From: a virus
DNA: 64,000 bases
IMG/VR virus record: IMGVR_UViG_3300032238_000944
Location: 18,926-82,925 of that record
Strand: one strand, 5' to 3'
The notes beneath the pieces were generated by a model that was not told where the DNA came from, searched no databases, and was given only the letters and a program-made list of their open reading frames with translations. Below, piece by piece: positions 37,601-48,200 of the stretch. A program made the position numbers and the translations under genes. Each line of letters starts with the position of its first letter. The first letter of the stretch is position 1.

Positions 37601-40600
37601 ATAATTTAGATGTTAAAAAAGAAATCATCATTGATGATGAAATTTTAGGAAATAGTCAAGTGGTATTGGTTGATAGTTTATATTCGGGAACTTATAAAAT
37701 TGCCGGAATTTCATCAACTCAATTTACTTATAATGTATTAAACAATCCAGAAGTATCTCAATACAATTCTGATGAAGCAAAATTATATTATTCTACAAAT
37801 TCTCCAACTGCTTATGGACCTATAAATTCAATTTCGATTAAATCTTCTGGAAGAAATTATCAAAAACTGCCACATATAACTAAAGTCGTTTCTGGATTGG
37901 GTACAGATGCAATTTTAACCGTATTTGGAGATAATGTTGGATCCATCAATAAAATTGAAATTCAAGATATTGGATTTGATTATCCATCAGATTTAAGTAT
38001 TAGAGCAACAGCAAAACTTCCAGAAGTCTTAAAAATTGAAACACTATCTTCATTTAAATCTATTGGGATTTCTTCAGTTGGCAAAAACTATATAATTGCT
38101 CCAAATTTAGTTGTTCTGGATGCGATTACAAATGAAGTTATTTCTGATGTCGATTTATCATATAAAGTTGGAGATTCTCAAGTATCTATTTTAAAAAATA
38201 CAAAAGGAATTAGTAGTGCAATTCCAACAATTATTCCAATAAACAATTGTAATGGAGTTGGAATCAGTACAATTAAATTTATTTCATCTTCAAAAGATGT
38301 AGTTGTAACATTAGGAGCTAGTTTTAGCAATCTATCGGATTTTCCATTTGAAATCGGAGATCGAGTACTTATCGAAAATATTAGTGTAGGAACTGCTTCT
38401 ACAGTAAAAGGATATAATTCTGAAAATTACAATTATGCTTTATTTACGATTGTAAACATTGATCCAAATATTGGTGGAATAGGAGCTACTATATCGTACA
38501 ATATTTCAAACTATATTTCATCATCAGAAATTCCTGGAACTTATGATCCAGTAAATTCTTATGGCAGAATTATTCCAGAAAAACATTTCCCAATCTTTAA
38601 TATTGAACTTAAAAGAAATCAATTTTTTATTGGTGAAAATGTTATATCTTCATCTGCAGATGGAATTGTTCAAAACTTTGATGAAATTAATGGATATTTA
38701 AAAGTTTCAACTAATAAAGATTTTGTAATTGGAGAAACTATTGTTGGAGAATCTTCTTTTACTGAAGCAAAAATTGAAAACATTATCAAATTCAATAGTG
38801 TTTATTCAACCAAAGCATTTTCTATTGTTAAAGAGGGATGGAAAAGAGAAACCGGATTCTTAAATAATAGTCTACAAAGAATTCACGACAATGATTATTA
38901 TCAGTATTTTTCATATTCATTAAAATCAGCAATTCCTTTTGATACTTGGAATAGTGCCGTAAGTGATCTGAATCATACTGCAGGTTTTAAAAAATTTAGT
39001 GATTTAATTATTGAAAATGGAGATCTTTCTTCTGGTATTGCAACATCTCAGGATAATGGAGATTTTACTGGAGTTGTAGATTATTCTTCGTTTATTGATT
39101 TAAATTGTTATTCAGACTTTGACTTAGCTACAGAAAATAATTTAATGCTGAATGGCAACATCAAATCAAATGAAATAATTTTTAATTCTACAATCGTTCA
39201 AGATTATTTTGAATCTATTGGTAACAGAGTTCTTATGATTGATGATCTAAGTACTCAATTCAATAGTAGTCCCAGAACTACTAATTTTAGTATTGTTGAT
39301 CAATTTTCTGTAGATACTTATGGTCTAGATACCATTAGATTTAGAAAATATATTTCATTAGTAATAGATAGAATTTATACTTATCAAAGACAAACATCTT
39401 TAATATCTCTTTTACATGATGGAACGTTTGGATATTTGAATCAATATGCGACAGTTTATAGTGATACTGATTTGGGATCGTTTGATTTTTCAATTTCTGG
39501 TACGCAAGCAAACTTCTTATTTTATCCATTTTACAGTTCAATTAATAACTATGATGTTAGTTTGGCATCATATGATCTTTATGATTCTATAAGTGGTATT
39601 GGATCAGTATCTATTGGAAATATTGCAAAAATTCAAACCTCTACAAAAACTATTTCAATAGGATCAACTTCAGCATCGACTATTGTTGGAATTGCTTCTA
39701 CTTATAGAGCATCAAAAGTTTTAGTTCTTTTAGAGGCTTCAGATAAATCGTGGTTTGGAATTGATGAGTTAACAACAATTCATGATGGAACAAATGTCAA
39801 TTTGCTTGAATATGGCCAACTCTCGACAAATAATTTAAATCCTTATGAATCTGCTGGATTAGGAACTTATAGTGCTTATATTTCTGGATCTAATTTAAAC
39901 ATTGATTTGACACCTTATTCTGGATTGTCCACGAATTTTTATATTAATGCACTTGCAGTTTCTATTGGCAGCACACTATCTACAACAGCAGGAAATCAAG
40001 CAATTACTGATTCTGTTCTGAGTACTTCAATTACTTCAATTGCATCTTCTACATCTCCAACACAAAATTTAGTATCAACTTATACTAATGAATCTTGTGC
40101 ATATTATATTGCAGTTGTAGAAGATACTGTCAATAACAAGCATCAGATATCAGAATTGATGTCAATTACTAATGGGACTGATTGTGGGTTAACTGAATTT
40201 GGTATTGTTGAAACATCTTCTTCTTTAGGTGAATTTTCAATTAGCATATCTGGTTCCGATACAAATCTTTATTTCACTCCAATAGCAAATGTTGGCGTTA
40301 CAGTTCGTGTTTTTCAACATTCATTAAACAATCAACACAACCTAACTTTACCATCAACTATTAATTTAATTAATGGCGAAATTGATTCTGGTTTTGGTTC
40401 CTATGAAGGAACTGATTTAGATGTTAGAAAATCTTTCAATTTAACTTATAAACAACATCCAATTTTTGAAAGATATTTTGATGGAAGCAATTCATCAATT
40501 GTAGATGTTACAAACAATGACATTAAAATTCCATCCAACTTCTTTGTAACTGGAGAAGAAATCGTTTATTCTCATATTGGTGCAGGAAGTTCAAATGCAA

Positions 40601-43600
40601 TCGGAATTACTACTACAACAATTGTTGGAATTGGAACAACAGATAAACTTCCAGAAAAACTTTATGTTGTCAAAAAGAATGATTTATCAATTCAAGTTGC
40701 AGCTTCAGCTTCAGAGGCATTAAAGTCAGTTCCATCAGTATTAACACTTTCAAGTGTTGGTATTGGCACATCACATGTATTCCGTGCTAAAAATCAAAAT
40801 GCAAAATCACTAATTGCAATTGATAATTTAATTCAATCTCCAATTGTTGCAACTTCAGTAACTACAACTTTATCAAATAATGTATCATTATCTGATAGTC
40901 TAATTACAGTTTCCGGAATAACTTCATTCTCAGGTGGAGATTTAATTAAAATTGATAATGAAATTATGAGAATTACTGCAGTTGGTTATGGCGCAACTAA
41001 TGTCATTCAAATTTTCAGACCTTATATGGGTACTGGAATTTCAACTCATGGTGCAGGAAGTGTTGTTTATAAAGTTCTTGGTTCATATAATATTGTTAAT
41101 AATGTTATTAATTTTGTTGACGCACCATACGGGAAAGTTCCTTTTCCAAATCCATCAACTCGTGCAGATGAACAAGATTATGTTGGATTAGAAACATCAT
41201 CTACTTTTGATGGAAGAATTTTCTTAAAATCTGGAACTCCTAACACTGTTCAAGAACCTTATTATAGAAATTATATTTTTGATGATATATCATATAATTT
41301 CAGTGGAATTAAAACGGATTTTATTCTGAAATCAAATGGATCGGATATTACTGGAATTTCAACAAGTAATGCAATTGTTTTAATTAATAATATATTCCAA
41401 AGCCCAGCAAGAAACACTGCAGTTAATATTTCTGGAGATTATTCGATTAAAGAATCTTCTGGAATTAGTACAATCAGTTTTGTTGGGTCAGCAACATCAA
41501 TTTCATCAAAAGATGTTAATACAGCAGCATTTCCTCGTGGGGGTGTAATTGTTTCGGTAGCATCCACACCAGGATTTGGATATCAACCATTAGTTGCTGC
41601 TGGAGGAACCGCAACTGTTTCTATTGCGGGAACAATTTCTGCAATTAGTATTGGAAATAGTGGTTCTGGATATAGATCTGGAGTTCAAACTGTTAGAGTT
41701 GGTGTAGCGACATCATCAACGGGAATTCAAAATATTACTTATATTGGTATTGCTTCAATCGGTACAACAACTAATCAAGGTCGTATTGTAAGTATTGCAA
41801 TCACTAACCCAGGAACTGGATTTACTTCTACAAATCCACCATATGTCATTTTTGATTCTCCATTATCGTATTCAAATATTCCACTAATTTATAGTTCTTC
41901 GTCAAGAAGTGGAGTTGGAACAGCAGCATATGTTGATATTGTTGTTGGCCAAGGATCAAGCGTAACTAATTTTGAAATTAGAAATACTGGGTATTCTTAT
42001 GGGCAAGGAGAAATTTTAACCTTTGCATCTGGAGGCACATCTGGAATTCCAACAAATACAAGTTTAACATTCAAAGAATTCCAACTTACAGTAGATCAAA
42101 TTTATAATGATAGTTTTGCTGGGTGGACAATTGGAGATCTTCAAGTTTTTGATATTATTGACCAATTATTTGATGGACAACAACAAGCTTTCCCACTTTC
42201 AATTGATGGTTTACAAACTACGATCAAATCTAAAAAAGGATCTAATATTGATGTTCAAGCAACGCTTTTAGTGTTTATTAATGATGTTCTTCAAGTTCCT
42301 GGTCAAGGTTACATATTCACTGGCGGCAGTATTATCAGATTCCCAGAACCACCTAAACAAGGAGATACTTGCAAAATTATTTTCTATAAGGGAAATAGTG
42401 AAATTGATGTTGTATTTGTTGATGTTCTTGATAATATTAAAGTTGGAGATGATTTAACCTTATATTCGCAAAATACTGCATTCAATGAAAATCAAAGATT
42501 GGTTACTCAAATTAAATCTTCTGATAGTGTTTTGACCAATTTGTATTCGGGTCCAGGAATCAGTGAAGATCCATTTTTAGAAAGATCTGTTACCTGGTGT
42601 AAACAAAGTGAAGATATGATAATTGATGGGCAACAGGTTGGAAAAGATAGAGTTCTTTATGAACCTTTAATTCAACCAACCACAAATATTATTCAAAGTG
42701 TAGGAATTAGTTCTAATGTAATCTTTGTTGAAAGTGTTAAAACTTTCTTTGACAACTCGAAAGAATATACGACAATAGATAAATTACCTAAGAAAATAAC
42801 TCTCATTTCTCAAGACATAAGAGTTGCAGCAGCTGCAACGGCTATTGTTTCTATTGCAGGAACAATTAGTTCAATTGCTATTTCTGATGGCGGCGTCGGT
42901 TATTCAACTACACCATCAGTGACAATTGCAAGTGCAGTTGGATTTGGAACTACTCAAAGAGCAGCTGCGGCTGCAACTTTAACAGGAGATTATGTATCTT
43001 CAATCTCAATTACAAATCCTGGGACTGGATATACTACAACAAATCCACCGCAAGTTTTGATTGAGTCTCCATCTCCAAAAATAGAAGTAATTACAAATGC
43101 AAGTTATGAAGGTGATTTTGGAGTTATCACTGGGATTAAAACAACTTCTGTCGGAGTTGCTTCAACTGGAATTATCTTTGATTTCTTCATTCCCAAAAAT
43201 TCTTTCTTAAGAGACTTAAGTGTAAATTCTGTAGGAATTGCAACTACGGGAGTAAGCGGAATTCAAACTGGTTATTATTTCGTAGTATCAAATTCAAATG
43301 TTGGTAGAGGAATTACTTCACTTTATCAAAATGGATCTGTAGTTGGATTTGGTAGTACTTTCATAGATAACATCTATGAAGTTGCTGCAGTTTCAATTGC
43401 ACAAACAAGCGTAACTGGAGTTGGTTTAACTTATGTTGCAAAAGTAACTGTAAGTGTTGCCAATTATAATGGATTGACTGGTCTTGGATTTAGTAATTTT
43501 TATGGCGAATATAGTTGGGGTAGGATTACTAATATAACAAGAAGCAATCCAAAATCATTTACGATTTATAATACTGGACTTTCTGGAATTTCTACTTCAC

Positions 43601-43650
43601 CTATAGTCCAAAGATATAATCCCCTTAAGTATCGTAATTACTATACATAA
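31612..43650 (+). CDS. Giant baseplate wedge protein in the gp7 position, 4012 aa
   Basis: Occupies the gp7 slot between gp6 and gp8 but is about four times T4 gp7 (1032 residues). The N-terminus (VSQFLPNFIKEEFPLVSEF-type segment: SQLPNFIKEEFPLVSEFLSQ) and FKILFRALYGVDVEVIKPRD are typical of the cyanophage protein at this position. Internal parts: many glycine-rich SGY repeats; a YHYH-like domain near residues 1235-1335 (HSPIIGWAYDGNPIYGPYGY, EYPNGIYAYFLT); a domain repeated three times near 2580-2900; several 'RG' beta modules. One continuous frame of 12 kb, no frameshift. Very AT-rich. Confidence 0.75.
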   Translation: MTETRVKISQVVDSQLPNFIKEEFPLVSEFLSQYYLSLEYQSGPSDLFQNIDQYVKVDTLANLTDSTTLSSDITFGDSTISVESTYGFPNSYGLLLIDGEIITYTSKTSTAFQGCIRGFSGVTSYNDPTTPDQLIFTESDSADHTSGSTVSNLSILFLKEFFNKVKKQVSPGFESRKLYSGLNEALFVKQSKDFYSTKGTDNSFKILFRALYGVDVEVIKPRDYLIQPSDAQYRITKDLAVQALSGNPLDLLNKTFYQDQIGSINKAEGTISNVQKINRGSKDYYIISVDYDYDKDITVSGTVTGEFSIHPITQLVTNASIGDTTLDVDSTVGFPSSGELVIDLSNGSSLTVNYTSKSLNQFFGCSGITQTISEKQELRLNVFAYGYSGNTTDDIVKVRITGVLSDLSIPTKNYYYEKNDLIQVKTLGIDLKDPKSNNWFFNISTRYDVKSIALLDQSDYTYRVTLYDPHTFNVGDSIVLISSTNQEFFGSIIEENIDLTSSSNVISFQNTTSFDIKGQGPLNVNLFYTIKKNILKVNSSNHPELNKYSADIQNLYSDLNDSLYVAAPSLPNYINLPISIDDRSITFSGTFEGTDLQIGTHGLYTGDAIVYNPEGESNKLDMLKGIYFVKKVDETTIKLARSKQNIFSENFVSVASTTISNNQFYFYNFSDSNLNLKTVQTQKLIRKLSPAVEDSFDYETLPGTTGIFINGVELLNYKSDDVVYYGEIKTISPTAPGKGYDIVNPPILSIQDNIGSGAAAYCSVIGNLERINIVDPGFDYLQEPVITISGGNGSGAKVKANLIEFDHSAEFNSIASALQVDLSNDTIGFSSYHKFRDSEKVIYSSEGQTDVGGLYSGAFYFVSVQDAYTIKLHKTFDDSAVGINTINLTSYGTGNHKFLSINKKKKIGSISVIDSGSNYQNKKLTASVSGINTASNTIFVREHGLQSGEIVTYDYTETPIEGLSQSSYYVTKVSNDEFKLSELGTGTYSEDFYYKTNQYVNLISTGTGTHIFNYPEIQINIQGSIGVSTLSGQDFNAILEPIFRGKINSVHVSVGGNSYGSEDILNYNRQPLFTLINGSGAQVTPVISNGKIEQVFVVNGGSGYNSIPNLIIDGAGSGASLIPIVSNGSLVDVKVVSKGNGYSSSNTSINVVSAGSEALFEAKIKSWRINIIERLIDSNYITADDGIVHRSLNESYGLQYTHAYSPRKLRSSVLATKYKDGLPIFVPDLQVSSGLEIASDAHSPIIGWAYDGNPIYGPYGYTSPSGGTVRSMVSGYELSLQEGRPSTSLYPVGFFIEDYQFKNSGDLDDHNGRFCVTPEYPNGIYAYFLTINPLAAESVGPFKGYKKPTFPYAIGNLYKSKLIDFNLSKKSNQDDIDINETGWIRNTTPYNLTNNRSYYDYLIDPNKIKKQFSIVKNSTKGGINSIGILTGGRDYQVGDEIIFDNTGSGGQGLIANVSKVSGKEITQVSVANSTLYNVEFVPLANQNYFVGFATLPHLFANNDLVTISSLYDYQKSGNIKVTSNALTLVSGIGSVGYTGLVTYLNVQGNLTFPNIKENDIYQIGSEQVKILNIDTLSSRIKVLRNQNGTTGLTTSSAGIALTEITRKLQLTFGISTSYQFDLNSQIYFDPSESVGLGTTSGPGIGYTLSFTNPGAGITQINIPTRAIYLQNHNLQTGTQLIYSSNGGTPLSVSTNGVSSFSLGEQSIVYATKFTNDLIGISTVKVGLGSTGTYVGIGSTAAALLYFTNVGVGNTHNFKTNYSNILNATVSKNIVTVSTASSHGLQTDDIVTISAKAEGTTTSVVAYDDYNRRLVINPTNFVATNINVDEDTIEIDDHKYFTGQKVIHTSNSPSGGLINEAIYYVVVVDNNKFKLSETYYEATKINPNVVGISSASTGTISLVNPQILLTKNNNLIFDLSDSSLSFTKNSIKYSAFELEFYTDPYFQNIFNSSSSSSSFEVIRTGNVGIDSYAKVILKANDFIPKTLYYRLNPIDLANNLDVKKEIIIDDEILGNSQVVLVDSLYSGTYKIAGISSTQFTYNVLNNPEVSQYNSDEAKLYYSTNSPTAYGPINSISIKSSGRNYQKLPHITKVVSGLGTDAILTVFGDNVGSINKIEIQDIGFDYPSDLSIRATAKLPEVLKIETLSSFKSIGISSVGKNYIIAPNLVVLDAITNEVISDVDLSYKVGDSQVSILKNTKGISSAIPTIIPINNCNGVGISTIKFISSSKDVVVTLGASFSNLSDFPFEIGDRVLIENISVGTASTVKGYNSENYNYALFTIVNIDPNIGGIGATISYNISNYISSSEIPGTYDPVNSYGRIIPEKHFPIFNIELKRNQFFIGENVISSSADGIVQNFDEINGYLKVSTNKDFVIGETIVGESSFTEAKIENIIKFNSVYSTKAFSIVKEGWKRETGFLNNSLQRIHDNDYYQYFSYSLKSAIPFDTWNSAVSDLNHTAGFKKFSDLIIENGDLSSGIATSQDNGDFTGVVDYSSFIDLNCYSDFDLATENNLMLNGNIKSNEIIFNSTIVQDYFESIGNRVLMIDDLSTQFNSSPRTTNFSIVDQFSVDTYGLDTIRFRKYISLVIDRIYTYQRQTSLISLLHDGTFGYLNQYATVYSDTDLGSFDFSISGTQANFLFYPFYSSINNYDVSLASYDLYDSISGIGSVSIGNIAKIQTSTKTISIGSTSASTIVGIASTYRASKVLVLLEASDKSWFGIDELTTIHDGTNVNLLEYGQLSTNNLNPYESAGLGTYSAYISGSNLNIDLTPYSGLSTNFYINALAVSIGSTLSTTAGNQAITDSVLSTSITSIASSTSPTQNLVSTYTNESCAYYIAVVEDTVNNKHQISELMSITNGTDCGLTEFGIVETSSSLGEFSISISGSDTNLYFTPIANVGVTVRVFQHSLNNQHNLTLPSTINLINGEIDSGFGSYEGTDLDVRKSFNLTYKQHPIFERYFDGSNSSIVDVTNNDIKIPSNFFVTGEEIVYSHIGAGSSNAIGITTTTIVGIGTTDKLPEKLYVVKKNDLSIQVAASASEALKSVPSVLTLSSVGIGTSHVFRAKNQNAKSLIAIDNLIQSPIVATSVTTTLSNNVSLSDSLITVSGITSFSGGDLIKIDNEIMRITAVGYGATNVIQIFRPYMGTGISTHGAGSVVYKVLGSYNIVNNVINFVDAPYGKVPFPNPSTRADEQDYVGLETSSTFDGRIFLKSGTPNTVQEPYYRNYIFDDISYNFSGIKTDFILKSNGSDITGISTSNAIVLINNIFQSPARNTAVNISGDYSIKESSGISTISFVGSATSISSKDVNTAAFPRGGVIVSVASTPGFGYQPLVAAGGTATVSIAGTISAISIGNSGSGYRSGVQTVRVGVATSSTGIQNITYIGIASIGTTTNQGRIVSIAITNPGTGFTSTNPPYVIFDSPLSYSNIPLIYSSSSRSGVGTAAYVDIVVGQGSSVTNFEIRNTGYSYGQGEILTFASGGTSGIPTNTSLTFKEFQLTVDQIYNDSFAGWTIGDLQVFDIIDQLFDGQQQAFPLSIDGLQTTIKSKKGSNIDVQATLLVFINDVLQVPGQGYIFTGGSIIRFPEPPKQGDTCKIIFYKGNSEIDVVFVDVLDNIKVGDDLTLYSQNTAFNENQRLVTQIKSSDSVLTNLYSGPGISEDPFLERSVTWCKQSEDMIIDGQQVGKDRVLYEPLIQPTTNIIQSVGISSNVIFVESVKTFFDNSKEYTTIDKLPKKITLISQDIRVAAAATAIVSIAGTISSIAISDGGVGYSTTPSVTIASAVGFGTTQRAAAAATLTGDYVSSISITNPGTGYTTTNPPQVLIESPSPKIEVITNASYEGDFGVITGIKTTSVGVASTGIIFDFFIPKNSFLRDLSVNSVGIATTGVSGIQTGYYFVVSNSNVGRGITSLYQNGSVVGFGSTFIDNIYEVAAVSIAQTSVTGVGLTYVAKVTVSVANYNGLTGLGFSNFYGEYSWGRITNITRSNPKSFTIYNTGLSGISTSPIVQRYNPLKYRNYYT
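35300..35640 (+). other. YHYH-like domain inside the giant wedge protein
   Basis: The segment encodes SPIIGWAYDGNPIYGPYGYT, then DLDDHNGRFCVTPEYPNGIY and YFLT, matching the YHYH domain pattern found on secreted proteins of marine microbes and on cyanophage structural proteins. Role unknown; possibly carbohydrate-facing. Confidence 0.55.
39340..40320 (+). repeat. Threefold domain repeat inside the giant wedge protein
   Basis: Three copies of a roughly 110-residue unit: ISLVIDR...LHDGTFGYLNQYA...FDFSISGTQANFLFYP, then KVLVLLEA...IHDGTNVNLLEYG...YSAYISGSNLNIDLTP, then YIAVVED...ITNGTDCGLTEFG...FSISISGSDTNLYFTP. Diverged at sequence level, so an old duplication. Confidence 0.65.
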
Positions 43651-43653
43651 ATA
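43646..43653 (+). promoter_or_regulatory. T4-type late promoter motif CATAAATA overlapping a stop codon
   Basis: Includes the TAA of the giant gene; 18 nt before the gp8 ATG. Confidence 0.6.
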
Positions 43654-43670
43654 GATAAAAAAACGGCAAA

Positions 43671-45224
43671 ATGTCAGCAATTATAACTGATCAACTAAGA
43701 ATTTTGAATGCGAAGAACTTTGTTGCTGCAGCAACTTCTTCCACTAATGCATATTATACTTTTGTTGGTCTACCCAATGCAACTGATTATTCTTCCAGCT
43801 GGGATTCAAATCCACCTGCACCAAAAGATAGTTTTGATCAAGAAAATGATTATTGGGATACTACTATTGCATTAAAAAAAATTAAAGCAGATGACGTAAA
43901 ACAAGTAGTTAAGAAAAATACTTGGTTATCTGGAACAACTTATGATATGTATCGTCATGATATTAGTAGAACCAATACTTCAAAACCTTCTGGAGCTACA
44001 CATTTATACTCTGCAAATTATTATGTTGTAAATAGCGATTATAAAGTTTATATTTGTATTTGTAATGGCACTGATCCCGAAAATCCTGAAGGAAAACCTT
44101 CATTAGATGAGCCAACTTTTACAGATCTCGAACCAAGATCTGCTGGCAATAGTGGAGATGGATATCTTTGGAAATATCTTTACACAATTAAACCTAGCGA
44201 TATTGTAAAATTTGATTCTATTAATTTTATGCCAGTCCCTAAAGACTGGGAAAATAATTCTACAGATTCTGCCGTAAGAAATAATGCTGCAACAAGTGGA
44301 CAACTTAAAGTTGCAGTAATTACAAATCGTGGAGTAGGAATTGGTACTGCCAATAAAACTTATAGTAGAGTTCCGATCAAAGGTGATGGATCTGGAGCTG
44401 AAGCCACAATTGTTGTAAATAATGATTCTAAAGTAGAATCAATAACTATTTCTAATGGGGGATCTGGATATACTTATGGATCTGTAGATTTGGTTGCTGG
44501 AAATATTCCAACTGCAACAACAAATCCATCTTTTGACGTAATTATTCCACCTAAAGGCGGACACGGTGCTGACATCTATAGAGAACTTGGTGCTTATAAT
44601 GTTTTAATTTATTCAAGGATTGAGAATGATAATCAAAATCCAGATTTTATAATCGGAAATCAAATTGCAAGAGTTGGAATCGTTGAAAATCCTCAAGCAT
44701 ATTCTTCAACTTCATTATTGGGTTTAGATAAAGCAAGTGCTGTGTATGCATTAAAACTTACTGGAGTTGGATATAGTGCTGCCACATTTGTAGGTGATAG
44801 TAGGATTACGCAAACAATTGGAATAGGATCTACATCTGTTGGCAGAGTGATTTCTTATGATCAAAATACTGGAGTATTAAAATATTGGCAAGATAGGAGT
44901 TTGGTTGGATTTAACACCGATGGAACTCAAAATACTTCACCAACATATGGATTTAGATTAAATCAATTTACATCAGTACCAGGTGTTGGTGGTACAACAA
45001 TTATTCAAGGTGGTAGTACCAATTTGTCAATTGATACTGGATTTAGTGGTCTATCAACGTCAATAAATAGTAAGACATATTACCTTGGTCAATCTTTTAC
45101 TAGTGGTGTTGCAAATCCAGAAGTTAAAAAATATTCTGGAAATATAATTTACGTTGATAATAGACCTTCGATTACTAGGTCAACAAACCAAAAAGAAGAT
45201 ATTAAAGTCATTTTGCAATTTTAA
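43671..45224 (+). CDS. 8: Baseplate wedge protein gp8
   Basis: 517 residues, longer than T4 gp8 (334). N-terminal two-thirds follows gp8: YTFVGLPNATDY, DDVKQVVKKNTWLSGTTYDM, YRHDIS, YYVVNSDYKVYICICNGTD and GDGYLWKYLYTIKPSD. The extra C-terminal part contains an SNGGSGYTYGSVDL repeat and beta structure shared with other virion proteins of this phage. gp8 dimers link wedge components in the T4 baseplate. Confidence 0.85.
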   Translation: MSAIITDQLRILNAKNFVAAATSSTNAYYTFVGLPNATDYSSSWDSNPPAPKDSFDQENDYWDTTIALKKIKADDVKQVVKKNTWLSGTTYDMYRHDISRTNTSKPSGATHLYSANYYVVNSDYKVYICICNGTDPENPEGKPSLDEPTFTDLEPRSAGNSGDGYLWKYLYTIKPSDIVKFDSINFMPVPKDWENNSTDSAVRNNAATSGQLKVAVITNRGVGIGTANKTYSRVPIKGDGSGAEATIVVNNDSKVESITISNGGSGYTYGSVDLVAGNIPTATTNPSFDVIIPPKGGHGADIYRELGAYNVLIYSRIENDNQNPDFIIGNQIARVGIVENPQAYSSTSLLGLDKASAVYALKLTGVGYSAATFVGDSRITQTIGIGSTSVGRVISYDQNTGVLKYWQDRSLVGFNTDGTQNTSPTYGFRLNQFTSVPGVGGTTIIQGGSTNLSIDTGFSGLSTSINSKTYYLGQSFTSGVANPEVKKYSGNIIYVDNRPSITRSTNQKEDIKVILQF

Positions 45225-45230
45225 CGAGTC

Positions 45231-48200
45231 ATGCCCCAGCAAACCAATCTCAACGTATCGCCATATTTTGACGATTTTGACGCAAATAAAAATTATCATA
45301 GAGTTTTATTTAAACCGGGGTATCCTGTTCAAGCTAGAGAATTAACTACACTACAGTCAATTCTTCAAAATCAAATTGAACAGCAAGGTAATTTTACCTT
45401 TAAAGAAGGATCTATTGTAATTCCAGGACAAATTAATTACAATGATCGTTTTAATGCAGTAAAAATTGAAAATTCTTATTTGGGAGTGGATGTAGGATTA
45501 TATGCAAATGATCTAGTTGGGAAGAAGATTAAAGGAGATACTTCAAAGGTTGAAGCAAAAATTGCATATGTTATTAGTGAAAATGAAATAGGAAATGAAT
45601 ATACAACTTTATATGTTTCTTATTTGGCTTCTGGTATTAATAATGATCAATCAAAATTTTCAGATCAAGAAAAATTAGTTCTTGAGGAATCTTTTACTAA
45701 AGATGGAATTAATATTCAATCTGGGGAGGGATTTGCAAACACCACAATTGATTCTACTGCGATAGGATCAGCAGCCATTTTATCTTCAGGAGTTTATTTT
45801 CTAAGAGGAACTTTTGTTAATGTTGAAGATCAAATTTTAATTCTTGATCCATATTCAAATACACCTTCTTATAAGGTCGGTTTTGATGTCATTGAAGAAA
45901 TTATTACTTCGGATGAAGATGATTCATTAAATGATAATGCACAAGGATTTTCAAATTATGCCGCTCCAGGGGCAGACAGATTTAAAATTAGTGCTGTACT
46001 AAGCAAAAGAGAATTAACTGATACAAATACAGAAAACTTTGTAGGTCTTTTAGAAGTAAGAGATGGCAATTTAATTAAAAATTCAGCAACTGATCCAACT
46101 TTAAATATCTTAGCATCAGAATTAGCTAAAAGAACCTCCGATGAGTCTGGAGATTATTATGTAAAACCACTAGATGTTTCTTCAAAAGAAACTTTAAATG
46201 ATAGGTTGGGAAATAGTGGAGTTTTTACTGAAAATCAATTAACCTATGATAACAATACCCCAAGGGAAGATCTAGGCACATATAGAATTTCGCCAGGAAA
46301 AGCATACATTCAAGGTTTTGAAGTTGAAAATATTTCTGCAACATATGTAGATTTTGAAAAACCAAGAACAACAAATACAAATACAGATGTTAATGTTACA
46401 TATTTAACTGGACCAACATATACTTTAAATAGGGTCACTGGAGCACCAAATTTAAATCTTGCAAGTCCTTTTATTGTAAGTTTACAAAATTCTAGAGTAG
46501 GAATTTCTTCCACAACAGCAGGAGGAAAAGAAATTGGTCTCGCCAGAGTCTATGATTTTGCATTAGAATCCGGATCATATAGTGCTTCAAATCCAAATTT
46601 AAATCAATGGGATCTTGCATTATTTGACATTGATGTTTATACTGAAATTGTATTAAATCAAAATACAACTTTAACAACTCCAACTTATATTCAAGGAAAA
46701 TCTAGTGGAGCCACAGCACATTTAAGATATAATGTTAATAATGCAGGAATTATGACTGCATATGGAGTTAAAGGGTCATTTGTAGTTGGTGAAAAATTTA
46801 TCTTCAACGGTGTAGAAACAACTAGTAGAGTATCAATTGCAGTTACTGAGTACACAACAAAAGATATTCAATCAGTATGTCAAGTAAGCACATCATCTAC
46901 AATTTTTACTGGTGATGTTATTCCATCAAGTCAATATTTTGTAGGACTTTCTTCAATTACTGCAAGATCTGACTCGGGGATTAGTAGCATTTCTGTTTCT
47001 ACAAATACAAACTTTACATTTACAAATAATGTAAAAGTAGGTGGATTGGTTGGATTTACTGCATCAGGATCAACCGTTCCAACATATTGTAAAGTAGTAT
47101 CAGTATCTGATAAATCAATCACCGTAACCGGAGTAACAACAGTAACTGGAATTTGTGAAGGATCAGCACCATCATCCTCTGCAACACTCAATGATCTTAA
47201 AATTTTAGGATCCAGTTTTCAATCTTCTACAGATAATACATTATATACATATCTCAAAAAACCAGTTGTTAAATCTGTAGATCTTACAAGTTCATCTCTT
47301 ACTATTAAAAAAGAATTTGCTGTAACAATTACAAGTAATCAATCAAATACAATTACTGCAGAATCTAATCAATTTTTCTTGCCATTTGATGAAGAAAGAT
47401 ATGTCTTAACTCGCTCAGATGGATCTTTTGAAAATTTAAGTTCGGATAAATTAGTATTTGATGAGCAAGCAAAGCAACTCACAATTTATGGTCTTGGATC
47501 AAATGACAGTAATGCAAGATTAATTGCAACTTTAAGAAAAGAAAAAGTAACTTCAAAAGTTAAAAATAAAAATAGAATTGTATCTTTAGTAGTAGATAAG
47601 TCAAAATATAGTTCTTCTGGAATTGGATCTACAACTACAAATGATGGATTAAGTTATGGTTCTTTCCCATATGGAACTAGAGTTCAAGATAATGAAATTT
47701 CATTGAATACTGCTGATGTTACAAAAATATATGGTATTTTTGAATCTAGCGGCACATCAGCAGCTGCATTACCAAAAATAACTTTCAATAGTTTGAATGG
47801 TCCTACTAATAAAACTACTGATTTATTGGTAGGTGAACAATTTATTGGACAAACTAGTGGATCAGTTGGCGTATACGTTGTAAGGAATAATGATTTGCAA
47901 ATTGATTTTGTCTATCTAAATGATATTTCCTTCTTGATAGGCGAATCAGTAAAATTTAAAGATTCTGGAATAACTGCAATTATTTCAGCAGTTACTTTGT
48001 CTGACAAAGATATTACCGACAATTATACGATTGACTCTTCTAGAAAAGATACAATTCTTGATTATTCTAGAATTATTAGAAAACCAAATACAAAAGAACC
48101 TGTAAGACAGATTAAAGTTATTTTTGAATCTGCAAGTTTCTTATCATCTGATTTGGGAGATATTACAACAGCAAACTCTTATGATCAGTTTGATTATGGC

